From Streptomyces sp. NBC_00271 (lineage in GTDB: Bacteria; Actinomycetota; Actinomycetes; Streptomycetales; Streptomycetaceae): DNA of 64,000 nt. The position numbers were made by a program, and so were the translations under genes. Numbering within the stretch: the first letter of the stretch is position 1; each line of letters starts with the position of its first letter. The stretch spans positions 5,952,001 through 6,016,000 of the forward strand of contig NZ_CP108070.1 in assembly GCF_036178845.1 (NCBI RefSeq), given 5' to 3'. Below, in pieces: positions 16,127-25,726 of this stretch. The notes below the pieces were generated by a model that was given only the letters and a program-made list of their open reading frames with translations, was not told the origin of the DNA and searched no databases.

Positions 16127-18223
16127 GTGACACAGACCATCGCTCCCCGTGCGGCTGCCACCACCACTGGAGGGGTCGCTTTTCGGGTACGGGTACTGCT
16201 GTTGCTGCTCCTCGCCGTGATCGGCGCGGTCCTGGCCGGCGCGGCGCCCGCCTCCGCGCACGCCGCGCTGACCGGCAGCGACCCCCAGCAGGGAGCGGTG
16301 GTCAGCCGGGCACCCACCCAGGTCTCGCTGACGTTCTCCGAGAAGGTCGCGATGTCCGACGGCTCGGTGCGCGTGCTCGACCCCAAGGGCAAGCGCGTCG
16401 ACACCGGCAAGACGACCGACCTGGGCGGCACCACCTACGGAGTGAAGCTCCACTCGGGGCTGCCCGATGGCACGTTCACCGTCACCTACCAGGTGGTGTC
16501 CGCGGACAGCCATCCCGTCTCGGGCGCCTTCACCTTCTCCGTCGGCGCGCCCTCGCAGACCTCCGTCGCGCTCTCCGACCCTGCCGTGGGCGGCGGAGTC
16601 GTCGGCGCGCTCTATGGGATCGGGCGGTATGTCTCGTACGCCGGATTCATCCTTCTGGTGGGTGGCGCGGCCTTCGTACTGGCCTGCTGGCAGCGCGGCG
16701 CCGGGGTCCGTCCGGTGCAACGGCTCGTGGTCTCCGGGTGGCTCGCGCTGACCGGCGCCACCCTCGCGCTGCTGCTCCTGCGCGGTTCCTACGTCGGCTC
16801 CGGCAAGGTCGGCGACATCTTCGACCTGACGCTGCTCGGGCAGGTGCTGCAGACCAAGTCGGGCGCGGCACTGGTCTCGCGGCTGCTGCTGCTCGCCGCG
16901 GGCGCGCTGTTCATCGCGGTGCTCTTCGGGGCGTACGCGCGGCGGGACGAGGCCGACGCGTCCGGCAAGGACGACGGGTCCGACAAGGGCGGTGTCGATG
17001 TCGATGCCGAGAAGAGGGACCTCACCTTCGGGCTCGCGATCGGCGGCGCCGTCGTCGCGGCGGGCCTGGCGGCGAGCTGGGCGATGGCCGAGCACGCCTC
17101 CACCGGTATCCAGGCGGGCCTCGCGATGCCCGTCGACGTGCTGCACCTGCTGGCGGTCGCCGTCTGGCTGGGCGGCCTGTCGACGCTGCTCGTGGCGCTG
17201 TTCCGGGCGCCCGCCGAGACACAGATCGACGCGGTGGCCGTACGGCGCTTCTCGCGCCTCGCGTTCGGCAGCGTGACCGTGCTGGCCGCGACCGGGATCT
17301 ACCAGTCCTGGCGCCAGGTCGGCTCGTGGTCGGCGCTGACCGGAACGTGGTACGGACAGTTGCTGCTCATCAAGATCGGCCTGGTGGCGGTCCTCGTCGG
17401 CATCGCGTGGATCTCGCGGCGCTGGACGGCGCAGTTGTCCGAGGCGCCGCGGACGAAGGCCATGGCGACGGCCGGGGCCAAAGCCGGGAGGACAGCCGGG
17501 GCGACGGCTCTCGCCGAACTGCGGACGAAGCAGCCGACGAAGGTGCCCGCGAATTCCAGGGACTCCAGCTCCGAGGGCTCGGATTCCACGGACTCGGATT
17601 CCAGGGACGCGAACTCCGGGGGCTCGAACTCCGCGGGCTCGAACTCCGGAAACTCCCGGCGCGCCGCTCAACTCGCCCGGCAGCAGGCCGCCGTGGCCAC
17701 CGCGCGTCAAAAGCGCCTCCGCGACGCCGACCCGGCCCGGGCGGGCCTGCGCCGCTCGGTGCTCGCCGAGGCCGGCGTCGCCGTCGTCCTGCTGGCCGTG
17801 ACGACCGTGCTGACGTCCACCGAGCCGGGGCGCACGGAGGAGGCGGCCCAGCAGGCCACCTCGTCCTCCTCGCAGCGGTCCGGGCCGCTCTCCCTGAAGC
17901 TCCCGTTCGACACGGGCGGCCAGGACGGCAAGGGCACCGCGGAGGTCACCCTCGACCCGGCCCGCGTCGGCGGCAACGAGATGCACGTCTTCGTGGAACG
18001 ACCGAACGGCAAGGCCTTCGACGTCCTCGAGGTGAAGGTCGCCTTCACCCTGGCGGCCAAGAAGATCGGCCCGCTGCCCGTGACCCCCGACCGCATCGCC
18101 ACCGGCCACTGGTCGGCGATCGGGGTGCAGATCCCCATGGCGGGCGACTGGGAGATCGCGGTGACCGTGCGCACCTCCGACATCGACCAGACGACCGTCA
18201 CCAAGAACGCGAAGATCGGCTGA
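16127..18223 (+). CDS. CopC-CopD fusion copper resistance/import protein
   Basis: The 698-residue protein starts with a signal peptide, then a CopC domain (about 44-140) whose first mature residues are AHAALTGSDP, with a second His pair in ADSHPVSG, as in the Cu(II) site of CopC. Eight or so membrane segments follow (CopD, about 160-440). A Ser/Asp/Asn-rich linker (about 462-515) is built from short repeats. After one more membrane segment (about 545-565) comes a C-terminal beta domain of YtkA/FixH type (about 590-698). Bacillus YcnJ has the same layout and acts in copper uptake. It should move copper across the membrane beside Sco1 and ECuC. Confidence 0.9.
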   Translation: MTQTIAPRAAATTTGGVAFRVRVLLLLLLAVIGAVLAGAAPASAHAALTGSDPQQGAVVSRAPTQVSLTFSEKVAMSDGSVRVLDPKGKRVDTGKTTDLGGTTYGVKLHSGLPDGTFTVTYQVVSADSHPVSGAFTFSVGAPSQTSVALSDPAVGGGVVGALYGIGRYVSYAGFILLVGGAAFVLACWQRGAGVRPVQRLVVSGWLALTGATLALLLLRGSYVGSGKVGDIFDLTLLGQVLQTKSGAALVSRLLLLAAGALFIAVLFGAYARRDEADASGKDDGSDKGGVDVDAEKRDLTFGLAIGGAVVAAGLAASWAMAEHASTGIQAGLAMPVDVLHLLAVAVWLGGLSTLLVALFRAPAETQIDAVAVRRFSRLAFGSVTVLAATGIYQSWRQVGSWSALTGTWYGQLLLIKIGLVAVLVGIAWISRRWTAQLSEAPRTKAMATAGAKAGRTAGATALAELRTKQPTKVPANSRDSSSEGSDSTDSDSRDANSGGSNSAGSNSGNSRRAAQLARQQAAVATARQKRLRDADPARAGLRRSVLAEAGVAVVLLAVTTVLTSTEPGRTEEAAQQATSSSSQRSGPLSLKLPFDTGGQDGKGTAEVTLDPARVGGNEMHVFVERPNGKAFDVLEVKVAFTLAAKKIGPLPVTPDRIATGHWSAIGVQIPMAGDWEIAVTVRTSDIDQTTVTKNAKIG

Positions 18224-18231
18224 ACCTCACC

Positions 18232-19530
18232 ATGGCTGACCAGCCCACTCCGGAAGCCACCACGGAAAAGACCCCTCCAGGAGAGGCCGTTTCCCAGAAG
18301 CCCTCTTCTGGCGGGGTCTTTTCCCGGCGCCGGCTCCTCGGCACCGCCGGTGCCACCGGACTCGCCCTGGGCGCGGCCGGAGGTGCCGCCGGGTACGCGG
18401 CAGCGCCCGCCGCCGACAAGGCCGCGCCCCTGACCTCGCTCGGCGCGGACACGGTGATGTTTCACGGGAAACATCAGCCCGGCATCACCACCGCTCTCCA
18501 GGCCCGTGGCCACCTCGTCGCCTTCGACCTGGCCGCGGGCGCGGGCCGCAAGGAGGCCGCCGCACTGCTGCGCCGCTGGTCGACGACGGCCCAGCGGCTG
18601 ATGGCGGGCGAGGCTGCCGCGCAGGACGACACGGACGTCGCCCGTGACGCCGGACCGTCGTCCCTGACGGTCACCTTCGGTTTCGGAAACAGCTTCTTCG
18701 CCCGGACTGGTCTGGAAAAGCAACGCCCGGTCGCCCTCGACCCACTGCCCGACTTCTCCTCCGACCACCTCGACAAGGCCCGCAGCAACGGCGACCTGTG
18801 GGTGCAGATCGGCGCCGACGACGCCCTGGTCGCCTTCCATGCCCTGCGCACGCTCCAGAAGGACGCGGGCAGCGCGGCCCGGGTGCGCTGGCAGATGAAC
18901 GGCTTCAACCGCTCGCCCGGCGCCACGGCCCAGCCGATGACGGCCCGCAACCTGATGGGCCAGATGGACGGCACCCGTAATCCGAAGCCGTCCGAGTCCG
19001 ACTTCGACCGGCGTATCTTCGTGCCGGCCGCCGGCGACCCGGCCTGGATGGCGAACGGCTCCTACGCAGTCGTACGCCGCATCCGGATGCTCCTGGACGA
19101 CTGGGAGAAGCTGTCGGTCAAGGCCCAGGAGGACGTCGTAGGGCGGAAGAAATCCACCGGGGCGCCGCTGACCGGTGGCGCGGAGACGACCGCGATGAAC
19201 CTCGACAAGACCGACGCCGACGGCAACCTGGTCGTCCCCCTCAACGCGCACGCCCGGATCACCCGGCCCGACCAGAACGGCGGCGCCGCGATGCTGCGCC
19301 GCCCGTTCTCCTTCCACGACGGCTTCGACACGGACGGGGTGCCCGACGCGGGCCTGCTCTTCGTCTGCTGGCAGGCGGATCCGCTGCGTGGCTTCGTCCC
19401 GGTGCAGCGCAAGCTCGACCGCGGCGACGCCCTGTCGACCTTCATCCGCCACGAGGCGAGCGGGCTGTTCGCGGTGCCGGGTGGGGCGGCGGAGGGGGAG
19501 TACGTCGGGCAGCGGCTGCTGGAAGGGTGA
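18232..19530 (+). CDS. dtpA: Tat-exported dye-decolourising haem peroxidase (DyP)
   Basis: The 432-residue protein has a twin-arginine signal (FSRRRLLGTAG, near residue 30) and a two-ferredoxin-fold DyP domain. The GxxDG motif is GQMDGTRNP (near 245) and the proximal haem ligand is the His of NAHARITRPDQNGG (near 340). ATG 18232 begins 8 bp after the CopCD stop. In S. lividans the orthologue DtpA lies beside sco1 and ecuC and helps mature the copper-radical oxidase GlxA, so this looks like the same operon. A 16-mer TGTTTCACGGGAAACA at 18458-18473 resembles parS but encodes a protein stretch conserved for other reasons. Confidence 0.92.
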   Translation: MADQPTPEATTEKTPPGEAVSQKPSSGGVFSRRRLLGTAGATGLALGAAGGAAGYAAAPAADKAAPLTSLGADTVMFHGKHQPGITTALQARGHLVAFDLAAGAGRKEAAALLRRWSTTAQRLMAGEAAAQDDTDVARDAGPSSLTVTFGFGNSFFARTGLEKQRPVALDPLPDFSSDHLDKARSNGDLWVQIGADDALVAFHALRTLQKDAGSAARVRWQMNGFNRSPGATAQPMTARNLMGQMDGTRNPKPSESDFDRRIFVPAAGDPAWMANGSYAVVRRIRMLLDDWEKLSVKAQEDVVGRKKSTGAPLTGGAETTAMNLDKTDADGNLVVPLNAHARITRPDQNGGAAMLRRPFSFHDGFDTDGVPDAGLLFVCWQADPLRGFVPVQRKLDRGDALSTFIRHEASGLFAVPGGAAEGEYVGQRLLEG

Positions 19531-19564
19531 TCCGTGCGGGTGGCGGCCCATTAGGGTGACGGGT

Positions 19565-20500
19565 ATGTCGGCGACGCGCTACACCTATCTCGGCCCCGAG
19601 GGAACGTTCACCGAGGCCGCCCTCCGTACGCTCCCGGAAGCCGCGACACGGGAGCTGGTACCCATGGTGTCCGTGCCGGCCGCGCTCGACGCCGTGCGCG
19701 CGAGCGAGGCCGCGGGCTCCCTCGTCCCGATCGAGAACTCGGTCGAGGGCGGTGTCACCGCCACCCTCGACGAGCTCGCCAAGGGCGAACCGCTGATGAT
19801 CTACCGCGAGGTCGTCCTGCCGATCGCCTTCGCCCTGCTGGTCAGGCCCGGCACGGCCCTGAAGGACATCAAGACGGTCACCGGCCACCCGGTCGCCCAG
19901 CCGCAGGTACGCAACTGGCTCGGCGCCCACCTGCCGAACACCGTGTGGGAGTCGGCGGCCTCGAACGCGGACGGTGCCCGGCTGGTCCAGGAGGGCCGGT
20001 ACGACGCGGCCTTCGCGGGCGAGTTCGCGGCGGCGACCTACGGGCTCGAGCCGCTGGTCACCGAGATCCACGACGCGGCGAACGCCGAGACCCGCTTCGT
20101 ACTGGTCGGCCGTCCGGCCCGGCCCGCGGCCCCGACCGGCGCCGACAAGACGTCCGTGGTCATCTGGCTCGGCGACGACCACCCGGGTGCGCTGCTCGAA
20201 CTGCTCCAGGAGTTCGCCGTGCGCGGCGTCAACCTGATGCGGATCGAATCACGGCCGACCGGCCAGGGCATCGGCAACTACTGCTTCTCCGTGGACGCCG
20301 AGGGCCACATCACCGACCGCCGTGTGGGCGAGGCGCTGATGGGCCTCAAGCGCATCAGCCCCCAGGTGCGCTTCCTCGGGTCCTATCCGCGGGCCGGGGT
20401 CGCCCTGGAGGACGTACGGCCGCTGCGGCCCGGAACATCCGACAGTGCGTTCTCGGCGGCGTCGGACTGGCTGGCGCGCTGCCAGGACGGACGGTTCTAG
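19565..20500 (+). CDS. pheA: prephenate dehydratase
   Basis: Converts prephenate to phenylpyruvate in phenylalanine synthesis. The 311-residue enzyme has the catalytic domain (about 5-190: YLGPEGTFTEAAL, VPIENSVEGGVTATLD, and the Thr-containing ETRFVLVG) and a C-terminal ACT domain (about 200-285) with the Phe-binding motifs GALLELLQEF and ESRPTG. Chorismate mutase is not fused, as usual in actinomycetes. ATG 19565 fits the family start (TRYTYLGPEGTF). A likely terminator follows the stop by about 24 bp. Confidence 0.95.
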   Translation: MSATRYTYLGPEGTFTEAALRTLPEAATRELVPMVSVPAALDAVRASEAAGSLVPIENSVEGGVTATLDELAKGEPLMIYREVVLPIAFALLVRPGTALKDIKTVTGHPVAQPQVRNWLGAHLPNTVWESAASNADGARLVQEGRYDAAFAGEFAAATYGLEPLVTEIHDAANAETRFVLVGRPARPAAPTGADKTSVVIWLGDDHPGALLELLQEFAVRGVNLMRIESRPTGQGIGNYCFSVDAEGHITDRRVGEALMGLKRISPQVRFLGSYPRAGVALEDVRPLRPGTSDSAFSAASDWLARCQDGRF

Positions 20501-20523
20501 AGCGGATCAGGCCCCTTCGGGTT

Positions 20524-20555
20524 CCCGCGTCGGCGGCTCGTCGGCGCGGGCTTTT
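20524..20555 (+). terminator. probable Rho-independent terminator of pheA
   Basis: CCCGCG at 20524-20529 pairs with CGCGGG at 20545-20550 and the stem can extend inward to about 11 pairs with G-U pairs. CTTTT follows at once. Confidence 0.65.
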
Positions 20556-20564
20556 CCACTGCTC

Positions 20565-20939
20565 TTCTCCACATTCCACCAGTCCTACCTGCCGATTTTC
20601 GTCATCCACAGACGTTATCCACAGGTGTGCTTCTCGACCTGGGGACAAGTCGACAACGAAGCACTACATCGTCGACAAATCGGCCTACAGGGCCCAAGTT
20701 CGTCCACAGCCCCGCACGTCACCCCTCGTCCACTCTTTTCCCTTGATCAATCCTTTGGAGCGAAGCATTTCCACTCGAACGTGGGTGTACGGATGGTTTG
20801 ACCCGGGAATCCTTCGCCCCACATGCGGCTTTCGGAACGATCACCTCCGAAGTCCACAGATCTTCCGCACAGCCTGTGGATAACTCTGCGGGGGCGTGAA
20901 TCCCTGTGGACAACCCCTCCTCAAGTACCGCTCTCCACA
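20565..20939. promoter_or_regulatory. DnaA-box cluster between pheA and serS
   Basis: A 638-base, unusually AT-rich spacer holds many DnaA boxes. Exact consensus boxes are TTATCCACA at 20615-20623, its reverse at 20875-20883, and reversed TTGTCCACA at 20905-20913. One-mismatch boxes lie at 20565-20573 (TTCTCCACA), 20602-20610 (TCATCCACA) and 20700-20708 (TCGTCCACA); weaker ones at 20850-20858 and 20931-20939. It is not oriC because dnaA, dnaN and the roughly 20-box array are missing. It may titrate DnaA or regulate serS. The remaining sequence up to 21138 presumably holds the serS promoter; no gene was seen in it. Confidence 0.75.
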
Positions 20940-21138
20940 AGGGAATCCAGTCAACCCCCTGATTACCGTCTGCCCCGTTTCAGGGAGTACCGTCCCTTTT
21001 ATTGACGCGGATCGGCACTCATGGGTGATCATTGGCGATCAAGGAATATCGATACGGCATTTCACTCATAACGTCACAGAAGTGACGGAGCGGAATATCG
21101 AGTCGATGGCCGGAAGCGCGCACCGGTAGCCTTGAGGG

Positions 21139-22416
21139 GTGATTGACCTTCGCCTGCTCCGTGAGGACCCCGACCGTGTTCGCGCCTCCCAGCGCGCCCG
21201 TGGAGAGGACGTCGCCCTCGTCGACTCCCTCCTCTCCGCCGACGAGCGGCGCAGGTCGTCCGGCGTCCGCTTCGACGAGCTCCGATCCGAGCAGAAGGCG
21301 CTCGGAAAGCTGATCCCCAAGGCATCCGGCGACGAGAAGGCCGAGCTGCTGAAGAAGGCCGGGGAGCTCGCCGCCGCCGTCAAGACCGCCGACGCCGAAC
21401 AGCACGAGGCGGACGAGGAGACCAAGCGTCTGCTCCTCCAGCTCGGCAACCTGGTCCACCCGGACGTCCCGGTCGGCGGCGAGGAGGACTTCGTCGTCCT
21501 GGAGACGCACGGCACGATCCGCGACTTCGGTGCCGAGGGCTTCGAGCCCAAGGACCACCTGGAGCTCGGCGAGGCGCTCGGCGCCATCGACGTCGAGCGG
21601 GGCGCCAAGGTCTCCGGCTCGCGCTTCTACTACCTGACGGGTGTCGGCGCGCTCCTGGAGCTCGCCCTCGTCAACGCGGCGATCGCGCAGGCCACCGAGG
21701 CCGGCTTCATCCCGATGCTGACCCCGGCCCTGGTCCGCCCGCGCGCCATGGAGGGCACCGGCTTCCTCGGCCAGGCCGCGGAGAACGTGTACCACCTGGA
21801 GAAGGACGACTACTACCTGGTCGGCACCTCCGAGGTCCCGCTCGCGGCGTACCACATGGACGAGATCCTCGACGCCGACCAGCTCCCGATGCGCTACGCC
21901 GGCTTCTCGCCGTGCTTCCGCCGCGAGGCCGGCACCTACGGCAAGGACACCCGCGGCATCTTCCGTGTGCACCAGTTCGACAAGGTCGAGATGTTCTCGT
22001 ACGTCGACCCCGCGGACGCGGAGAACGAGCACAAGCGGCTCCTGGACTGGGAGAAGCAGTGGCTGACCGGCCTCGAGCTGCCCTTCCAGGTCATCGACGT
22101 GGCCTCGGGCGACCTCGGTTCCTCCGCGTCCCGCAAGTTCGACTGCGAGGCGTGGATCCCGACCCAGGGCAAGTACCGCGAGCTGACCTCGGCCTCGAAC
22201 TGTGACGGCTTCCAGGCCCGCCGCCTGTCCGTGCGCATGCGCGACGGCAAGAAGGTCCAGCCGCTCGCCACGCTGAACGGCACGCTGTGCGCCGTCCCGC
22301 GCACGATCGTGGCGATCCTGGAGAACCACCAGCTGGCCGACGGCTCCGTGCGGGTGCCCGAGGTGCTGCGTCCTTACCTGGGCGGCCGTGAGGTTCTGGA
22401 GCCGATCTCCAAGTGA
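21139..22416 (+). CDS. serS: seryl-tRNA synthetase
   Basis: Class II synthetase of 425 residues that charges tRNA-Ser (and tRNA-Sec). It begins with the standard [18 protein letters not shown] (from GTG), then the N-terminal coiled-coil arm (about 28-105) and the catalytic core with motif 2 ([20 protein letters not shown]) and motif 3 ([16 protein letters not shown]). Length is normal. The 638-base spacer upstream is rich in DnaA boxes. The stop codon overlaps the GTG of the next gene, giving an operon with the HAD phosphatase; its substrate tRNA-Ser(GCU) lies just beyond. Confidence 0.97.
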   Translation: MIDLRLLREDPDRVRASQRARGEDVALVDSLLSADERRRSSGVRFDELRSEQKALGKLIPKASGDEKAELLKKAGELAAAVKTADAEQHEADEETKRLLLQLGNLVHPDVPVGGEEDFVVLETHGTIRDFGAEGFEPKDHLELGEALGAIDVERGAKVSGSRFYYLTGVGALLELALVNAAIAQATEAGFIPMLTPALVRPRAMEGTGFLGQAAENVYHLEKDDYYLVGTSEVPLAAYHMDEILDADQLPMRYAGFSPCFRREAGTYGKDTRGIFRVHQFDKVEMFSYVDPADAENEHKRLLDWEKQWLTGLELPFQVIDVASGDLGSSASRKFDCEAWIPTQGKYRELTSASNCDGFQARRLSVRMRDGKKVQPLATLNGTLCAVPRTIVAILENHQLADGSVRVPEVLRPYLGGREVLEPISK

Positions 22417-23273
22417 CCGCCGCCGCCGGGTCGACCGGATCCACCGGTCCGACCGGTTCCACGGGTCCGACCGGATCGTTCCCCTACAAGCTCGTCGCGA
22501 CCGATCTCGACGGCACGCTGCTGCGTTCCGACGAGACGGTCTCGGAGCGCACGCGTGAGGCACTCGCCGCGGTGACCGCGGCGGGCGCCGCGCACATCGT
22601 CGTCACCGGGCGCGCGGTGCCCTGGACCCGGCACATCCTCGACGACCTCGGCTACGAGGGCCTCGCGGTGTGCGGCCAGGGCGCACAGGTGTACGACGCG
22701 GGGGAGCACCGGCTGCTCACCTCGGTGACGCTGGACCGGCAGCTGGCCGGGCTCGCGCTCGCCAAGATCGAGGCGGAGGTCGGCCCGCTGCTGCTGGCCG
22801 CGAGCCGCGACGGGCTCGACGGCGAGGTGCTGGTCGGCCCCGGCTACCGCAGGCAGGACGGCTCGCTCCCGGTCGTCCCGATCAGGGACGCGACGGACCT
22901 CTGGTCGGCCCCTCTGAACAAGGTGTACGTGCAGCACCCCACGCTCTCCGACGACGAACTGGCCGCGGTGGCCGCCAAGGTCGCGGGCGGCCTGGTCGGC
23001 GTCACCATGGCGGGCGCGGGGATAGTGGAACTCCTTCCCCTCGGCCTCTCCAAGGCCACGGGGCTGTCCCTCGCCGCCCGTCGGCTCGGTGTGAAGGCCG
23101 CGGACACGATCGCCTTCGGTGACATGCCCAACGACATCCCGATGTTCGCCTGGGCGGCCCACGGCGCGGCGATGGCGAACGCCCACGACGAGCTCAAGGC
23201 TGTCGCGGACGAGGTGACGTCCTCGAACGAGGAGGACGGCATCGCGGTGGTGCTGGAGCGGTTGCTGGGATAG
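22413..23273 (+). CDS. HAD-superfamily (Cof-type) phosphatase
   Basis: The 286-residue protein has HAD motif I DLDGTLL (near residue 32), motif II TGR, the C2-type cap, Lys of motif III in GLSKATGL and motif [13 protein letters not shown]. Cof-type enzymes dephosphorylate sugar phosphates, FMN or PLP; the substrate here cannot be told. The GTG start overlaps the serS stop, so it is translationally coupled. The N-terminal 20 residues are a collagen-like run of Gly-Ser/Pro-Thr triplets ([16 protein letters not shown]) encoded by a short DNA repeat and absent from most homologues. A paralogue is at 32533-33402. Confidence 0.87.
   Translation: MTAAAGSTGSTGPTGSTGPTGSFPYKLVATDLDGTLLRSDETVSERTREALAAVTAAGAAHIVVTGRAVPWTRHILDDLGYEGLAVCGQGAQVYDAGEHRLLTSVTLDRQLAGLALAKIEAEVGPLLLAASRDGLDGEVLVGPGYRRQDGSLPVVPIRDATDLWSAPLNKVYVQHPTLSDDELAAVAAKVAGGLVGVTMAGAGIVELLPLGLSKATGLSLAARRLGVKAADTIAFGDMPNDIPMFAWAAHGAAMANAHDELKAVADEVTSSNEEDGIAVVLERLLG
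22427..22475 (+). repeat. collagen-like triplet repeat at the 5' end of a HAD gene
   Basis: Units of GGTCCGACCGGATCCACC type encode repeated Gly-Ser-Thr and Gly-Pro-Thr. They begin 14 bases after the start codon. Confidence 0.75.
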
Positions 23274-23350
23274 CGGGTGAGGGCACAGCCTGCGGGCGCC
23301 GGATGCCCCGTCAGGCCCCGACCCTGCCGAGTCCCTGTGACAACGTCTCG

Positions 23351-23435
<85 letters not shown>

Positions 23436-23720
23436 GGGTGGGCGGCCCGCGCGGCGTACGCGCGCTCGAAGCGGCCGCCCCGGGCAGCCCCCCGTGCGGG
23501 CGGGCTCCACGGAGGGGTAACTACTCCTGAGCCTGCCGCGGGCTGCCCTGTAGGGAGCTCGACGGACTGCTACTCATGGGCATCGTCGCGCTCCTCTCCC
23601 AGAACGTGGCGCCGACTCGATGCGGCGACGTGGACATAACCACTGTGCCCGTAGGCCGACTTGGGCGCCACTGAATAAAGCCGCCCCTCAAAGGGGGGTC
23701 TTCGGCGGCTCAAAGGGGGG
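23436..23720. other. spacer upstream of tRNA-Ser
   Basis: No open frame with a credible start and codon bias was found here. It should contain the tRNA promoter. The right part carries one copy of the 22-bp direct repeat that extends into the neighbouring small gene. Confidence 0.4.
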
Positions 23721-23730
23721 TTATCGGCGG
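23687..23730. repeat. 22-bp direct repeat spanning a stop codon
   Basis: CTCAAAGGGGGGTCTTCGGC(GG) at 23687-23708 and CTCAAAGGGGGGTTATCGGC(GG) at 23709-23730 are adjacent. The second contains the TAA stop (23721-23723) of the minus-strand gene. Confidence 0.85.
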
Positions 23731-23954
23731 CGCCACCTGCGCCGACGTGCCTTGCTGAAGAACCACCCCGCGGGCGGCTCGTCGGAGCGCCAGGGCTGCG
23801 GGTCGGGTCCCCCCTCGCGCCAGCGGGCGGCGAGCATACGGGCGCGGGCGGACGGTTCGGTCGTCTCCGCCGAGCGTATGAAGCTCTCGTCCAGTACGAG
23901 GTCGTCCCAGACGTCCTCGGTCTCCCTCTGTCCCTCACCTTGCGGTTCCGCCAT
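23721..23954 (-). CDS. small conserved Streptomyces protein, function unknown
   Basis: The 77-residue protein starts at ATG 23954 behind a strong Shine-Dalgarno (TAGGAGGAA, 5 bases before the start). The sequence is hydrophilic: an acidic N-terminal half (VWDDLVLDESFIRSAE) and a tail ending KARRRRWRRR. There is no signal peptide or membrane segment. The good ribosome site and acidic-then-basic layout make it a real gene, and I recall similar proteins beside serS in other Streptomyces. No function can be given. The stop codon lies inside a 22-bp direct repeat. Confidence 0.7.
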   Translation of the reverse strand: MAEPQGEGQRETEDVWDDLVLDESFIRSAETTEPSARARMLAARWREGGPDPQPWRSDEPPAGWFFSKARRRRWRRR

Positions 23955-24085
23955 CCCCGTTCCTCCTAGCCGCGCGTCCCTCTGCCCAGTGTGCCGGGAC
24001 AGAGGTGAAGCCACTGTCAAGAAACAAGGGGGCGCCACGCGCGCGTGCGTGGCGACAACCGGCACGCGCGCGTGGCACCCCCGGC

Positions 24086-24805
24086 TCACTCCTCGCCGGC
24101 CAGCGTCAGCGACCGCAGCCGCTGCCCGGCGTACCAGGTGGCGAGCACGGTGACCAGGACCAGGAGCACCGTCGCGGTGGGCAGGCCCACGTCCGAGGTG
24201 ACGAGGTCGCCGCCGGTGACCTTGTGGCCCACGGCGAGCGCCCACTGCTGGACGCTGAGCGTGCGCGCGCCGGACACCAGCGACCCGAACAGGGCCTCCC
24301 AGACCAGCGCGTAGACGAGCCCGAACACCACCGCGTGCCGGGTGACCGTCCCGAGCAGCAGGAACAGCGCGGCGTACGCGATCGAGGCGACCAGCGCCGC
24401 CACGGTGTAGGCGACGGCGACCTGCTGGCCGTTGCCGTTCAGGATCATGCCCGCGATGAACGTCGGCAGGGCGGAGAACGCCATGGTGACGGCGATCGCG
24501 ACGATCAGCTTGGTGAAGATGATCGTCGGCCGCTTCAGGGGCTTGGCCAGCAGATACACCACCGAGCCGTCGTCGATCTCGGGGCCGATCGCGCCGGTGC
24601 CGGCGATGACGCCGATGATCGGCACCATCGTGGCGAGCGCGAAGCCGCCGAGCAGGTCCGATGCCACCTGGTCGTCGGCTCCGGCGAAGCTGCGGACGGC
24701 CGCGGAGATCACGATGAGCAGGACGGGCAGCGCACAGAGGATGAGGGCCCGGCGGCGGCCGAGCAGGGCTCGATAGGTGAGCCGGGCGACTGTGGGGTCG
24801 TACAT
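24086..24805 (-). CDS. ABC-2 type transporter permease
   Basis: This 239-residue membrane protein has six hydrophobic segments, starting with MYDPTVARLTYRALLGRRRA and followed by the motif IDDGSVVYLLAKPLKR typical of ABC-2 permeases. It is the last gene of a four-gene run (ATPase, permease, ATPase, permease) read on the minus strand from about 27607. It probably pairs with the ATPase at 24815-25726, 9 bp upstream, to form an exporter. The substrate is unknown; ABC-2 systems export drugs, lipids or polymers. Length and topology are normal. Confidence 0.87.
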   Translation of the reverse strand: MYDPTVARLTYRALLGRRRALILCALPVLLIVISAAVRSFAGADDQVASDLLGGFALATMVPIIGVIAGTGAIGPEIDDGSVVYLLAKPLKRPTIIFTKLIVAIAVTMAFSALPTFIAGMILNGNGQQVAVAYTVAALVASIAYAALFLLLGTVTRHAVVFGLVYALVWEALFGSLVSGARTLSVQQWALAVGHKVTGGDLVTSDVGLPTATVLLVLVTVLATWYAGQRLRSLTLAGEE

Positions 24806-24814
24806 CTTGGCCTC

Positions 24815-25726
24815 CTACGCCGCGACGAGATACGAGAAGACGGACTCGAGGGACTCGTCGGACGGCGAGACCGTGAGCAGCCGGATGCCGTGCTCGCGCG
24901 CGACGCGCGGCAGCAGCGCCGTGAACCGGCCGAAGTCGACCGCCTGGATGCGCAACGCGCCCTCGGCCAGGTCCACTTCGATGCCGGACGTCGACGGATC
25001 GGCGATCAGCGCGGCGGCCAGTACCCGGTCGTCGCTGGAGCGCACCAGGTAGCGGTGCGGGCGGTCGGTCATCAGGCGCCGGATGCGGCGGAAGTCGCCA
25101 CTGGCCGCGTGCCGTCCGGCGACGATCACCTCGATGTGGGCGGCGAGCTGTTCGACCTCTTCGAGGATGTGGGACGAGAACAGCACCGTGCGGCCCTCGT
25201 CGCCCATGCGGCGCAACAGGTCCATGAGCTGCATGCGCTGGCGCGGGTCCATGCCGTTGAAGGGCTCGTCGAGCAGCAGCAGGGACGGGTCGTGGACGAG
25301 CGCGGAGGCCATCTTCACGCGCTGCCGCATGCCCTTGGAGTACGTCGAGATCTTGCGGTCCTGCGCGTACTCCATCTCGACCGTGGCGAGCGCCCGCTGG
25401 GCGGCCTTCGCTCCAAGGCCGTGCAACTCGGCGTTGGCTACGACGAATTCCTGGCCCGTGAGGAAGTCGTACATCGCCTCGCGCTCCGGGACGATGCCGA
25501 TGTGCTTGTAGATCTGTTCATTGCGCCAGACCTGTCGGCCGTCGAGGGTGACGGTGCCGGTGGAGGGGGCGAGGAAGCCGCCCATCATGTTGATGAGGGT
25601 GGACTTCCCGGCGCCGTTCGGGCCGAGCAGGCCGGTGACGCCCGGGCCGATCGTCATCGTGATGTCGTTGACCGCCACCACGTTGCCGAACCAGCGCGAG
25701 ACATGGTCGATGTTGAGCGTGGTCAC
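24815..25726 (-). CDS. ABC transporter ATP-binding protein
   Basis: The 303-residue ATPase has Walker A GPNGAGKST (near residue 37), the signature YSKGMRQRVKMA (near 130), Walker B LLLLDEPFNGMD (near 153) and the H-loop FSSH. A C-terminal extension (about 215-303) is usual for the DrrA/CcmA-like group. The GTG start at 25726 overlaps the stop of the upstream permease (GTGA), giving translational coupling. It likely drives the permease at 24086-24805 or 25723-26628. Confidence 0.92.
   Translation of the reverse strand: MTTLNIDHVSRWFGNVVAVNDITMTIGPGVTGLLGPNGAGKSTLINMMGGFLAPSTGTVTLDGRQVWRNEQIYKHIGIVPEREAMYDFLTGQEFVVANAELHGLGAKAAQRALATVEMEYAQDRKISTYSKGMRQRVKMASALVHDPSLLLLDEPFNGMDPRQRMQLMDLLRRMGDEGRTVLFSSHILEEVEQLAAHIEVIVAGRHAASGDFRRIRRLMTDRPHRYLVRSSDDRVLAAALIADPSTSGIEVDLAEGALRIQAVDFGRFTALLPRVAREHGIRLLTVSPSDESLESVFSYLVAA

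Noticed and set aside
18458..18473. parS-like 16-mer in the DyP gene
   Set aside because: TGTTTCACGGGAAACA has one mismatch, but it breaks the palindrome centre, and it encodes a stretch (MFHGKH) likely kept for the protein; no claim of ParB binding.
20565..20939. chromosomal origin of replication
   Set aside because: DnaA boxes are too few and dnaA/dnaN are not neighbours; treated as a non-oriC cluster.
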